From the NCBI GenBank assembly GCA_026005135.1, contig BPKM01000013.1, positions 1-33,323 of the forward strand: a stretch of 33,323 bases of DNA, written 5' to 3'. Shown piece by piece: positions 33,306 to 33,323 of the stretch (its first letter is position 1; each line of letters begins with the position of its first letter). Made by a program: the position numbers and the translations under genes. The notes under the pieces were generated by a model. It made no database searches and was not told the origin of the DNA. It saw only the letters and a program-made list of their open reading frames with translations. The stretch is from Leptospiraceae bacterium. Lineage in GTDB: Bacteria; Spirochaetota; Leptospiria; Leptospirales; Leptonemataceae.

Positions 33306-33323
33306 TTATTTGTATTTTATTTA

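Overview
The window is a very AT-rich stretch of bacterial chromosome, probably from a spirochaete of the Leptospira group. Three proteins resemble the DUF1564 family, which I know as a paralogous family of Leptospira. They sit with a B12-dependent ribonucleotide reductase, a long biotin carboxylase/biotin-carrier protein, many secreted proteins of unknown function and a lipoprotein with a loose lipobox. This is inference from gene content; no rRNA or tRNA gene is present to confirm it.

Layout. 1-5.7 kb: the end of an unknown gene, a DUF1564 cassette, a MORN-repeat lipoprotein, a DUF4105-like protein, secG, a second DUF1564 cassette and a secreted protein. 6.0-9.2 kb: ilvB (broken by two frameshifts), an SRPBCC protein and a tandem-ACT protein (one frameshift). 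9.2-13.5 kb, minus strand: a coiled-coil protein, Hsp33, a DUF4015 glycoside-hydrolase-like protein with its displaced signal-peptide exon, and mnmA. 13.6-15.9 kb: an OmpA-like cell-envelope protein (one frameshift) and a small exported protein. Then a third DUF1564 cassette, nrdJ on the minus strand with terminator and candidate operator, a ceramidase-like membrane protein, and an overlapping operon of biotin carboxylase, BFD-type [2Fe-2S] protein and HDAC-like deacetylase. 25.3-33.3 kb: an exported 14-blade WD40 protein, a Dam-HerA-NurA operon lying between two copies of a ~560-bp sequence, and an alpha/beta hydrolase.

Two systems stand out. First, the three DUF1564 genes are each the only cargo of a 673-691 bp unit with 12-bp terminal inverted repeats (GTAAGCGATCAA / TTGATCGTTTAC). 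Two units have perfect 8-bp target duplications (TTAAAAGC and ATTTTTTT). GTAA ends with 8-bp duplications are what the IS66 transposon family makes, so these look like transposase-less mobile cassettes that spread a ribbon-helix-helix protein gene. Second, a three-gene module (adenine methyltransferase, HerA-type ATPase, NurA-type nuclease) was inserted between a WD40 gene and a hydrolase gene. The divergent promoter region is now present on both sides, each copy with the truncated start of the gene it lost. The methyltransferase start codon overlaps the stop codon of the WD40 fragment (ATGA), so the module appears to be expressed from the captured promoter. A modification-plus-nuclease defence role is plausible but unproven.

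Five apparent +1 frame disruptions lie between 7.0 and 13.9 kb, while long genes after 16 kb are intact. They are either real decay or local sequence error.
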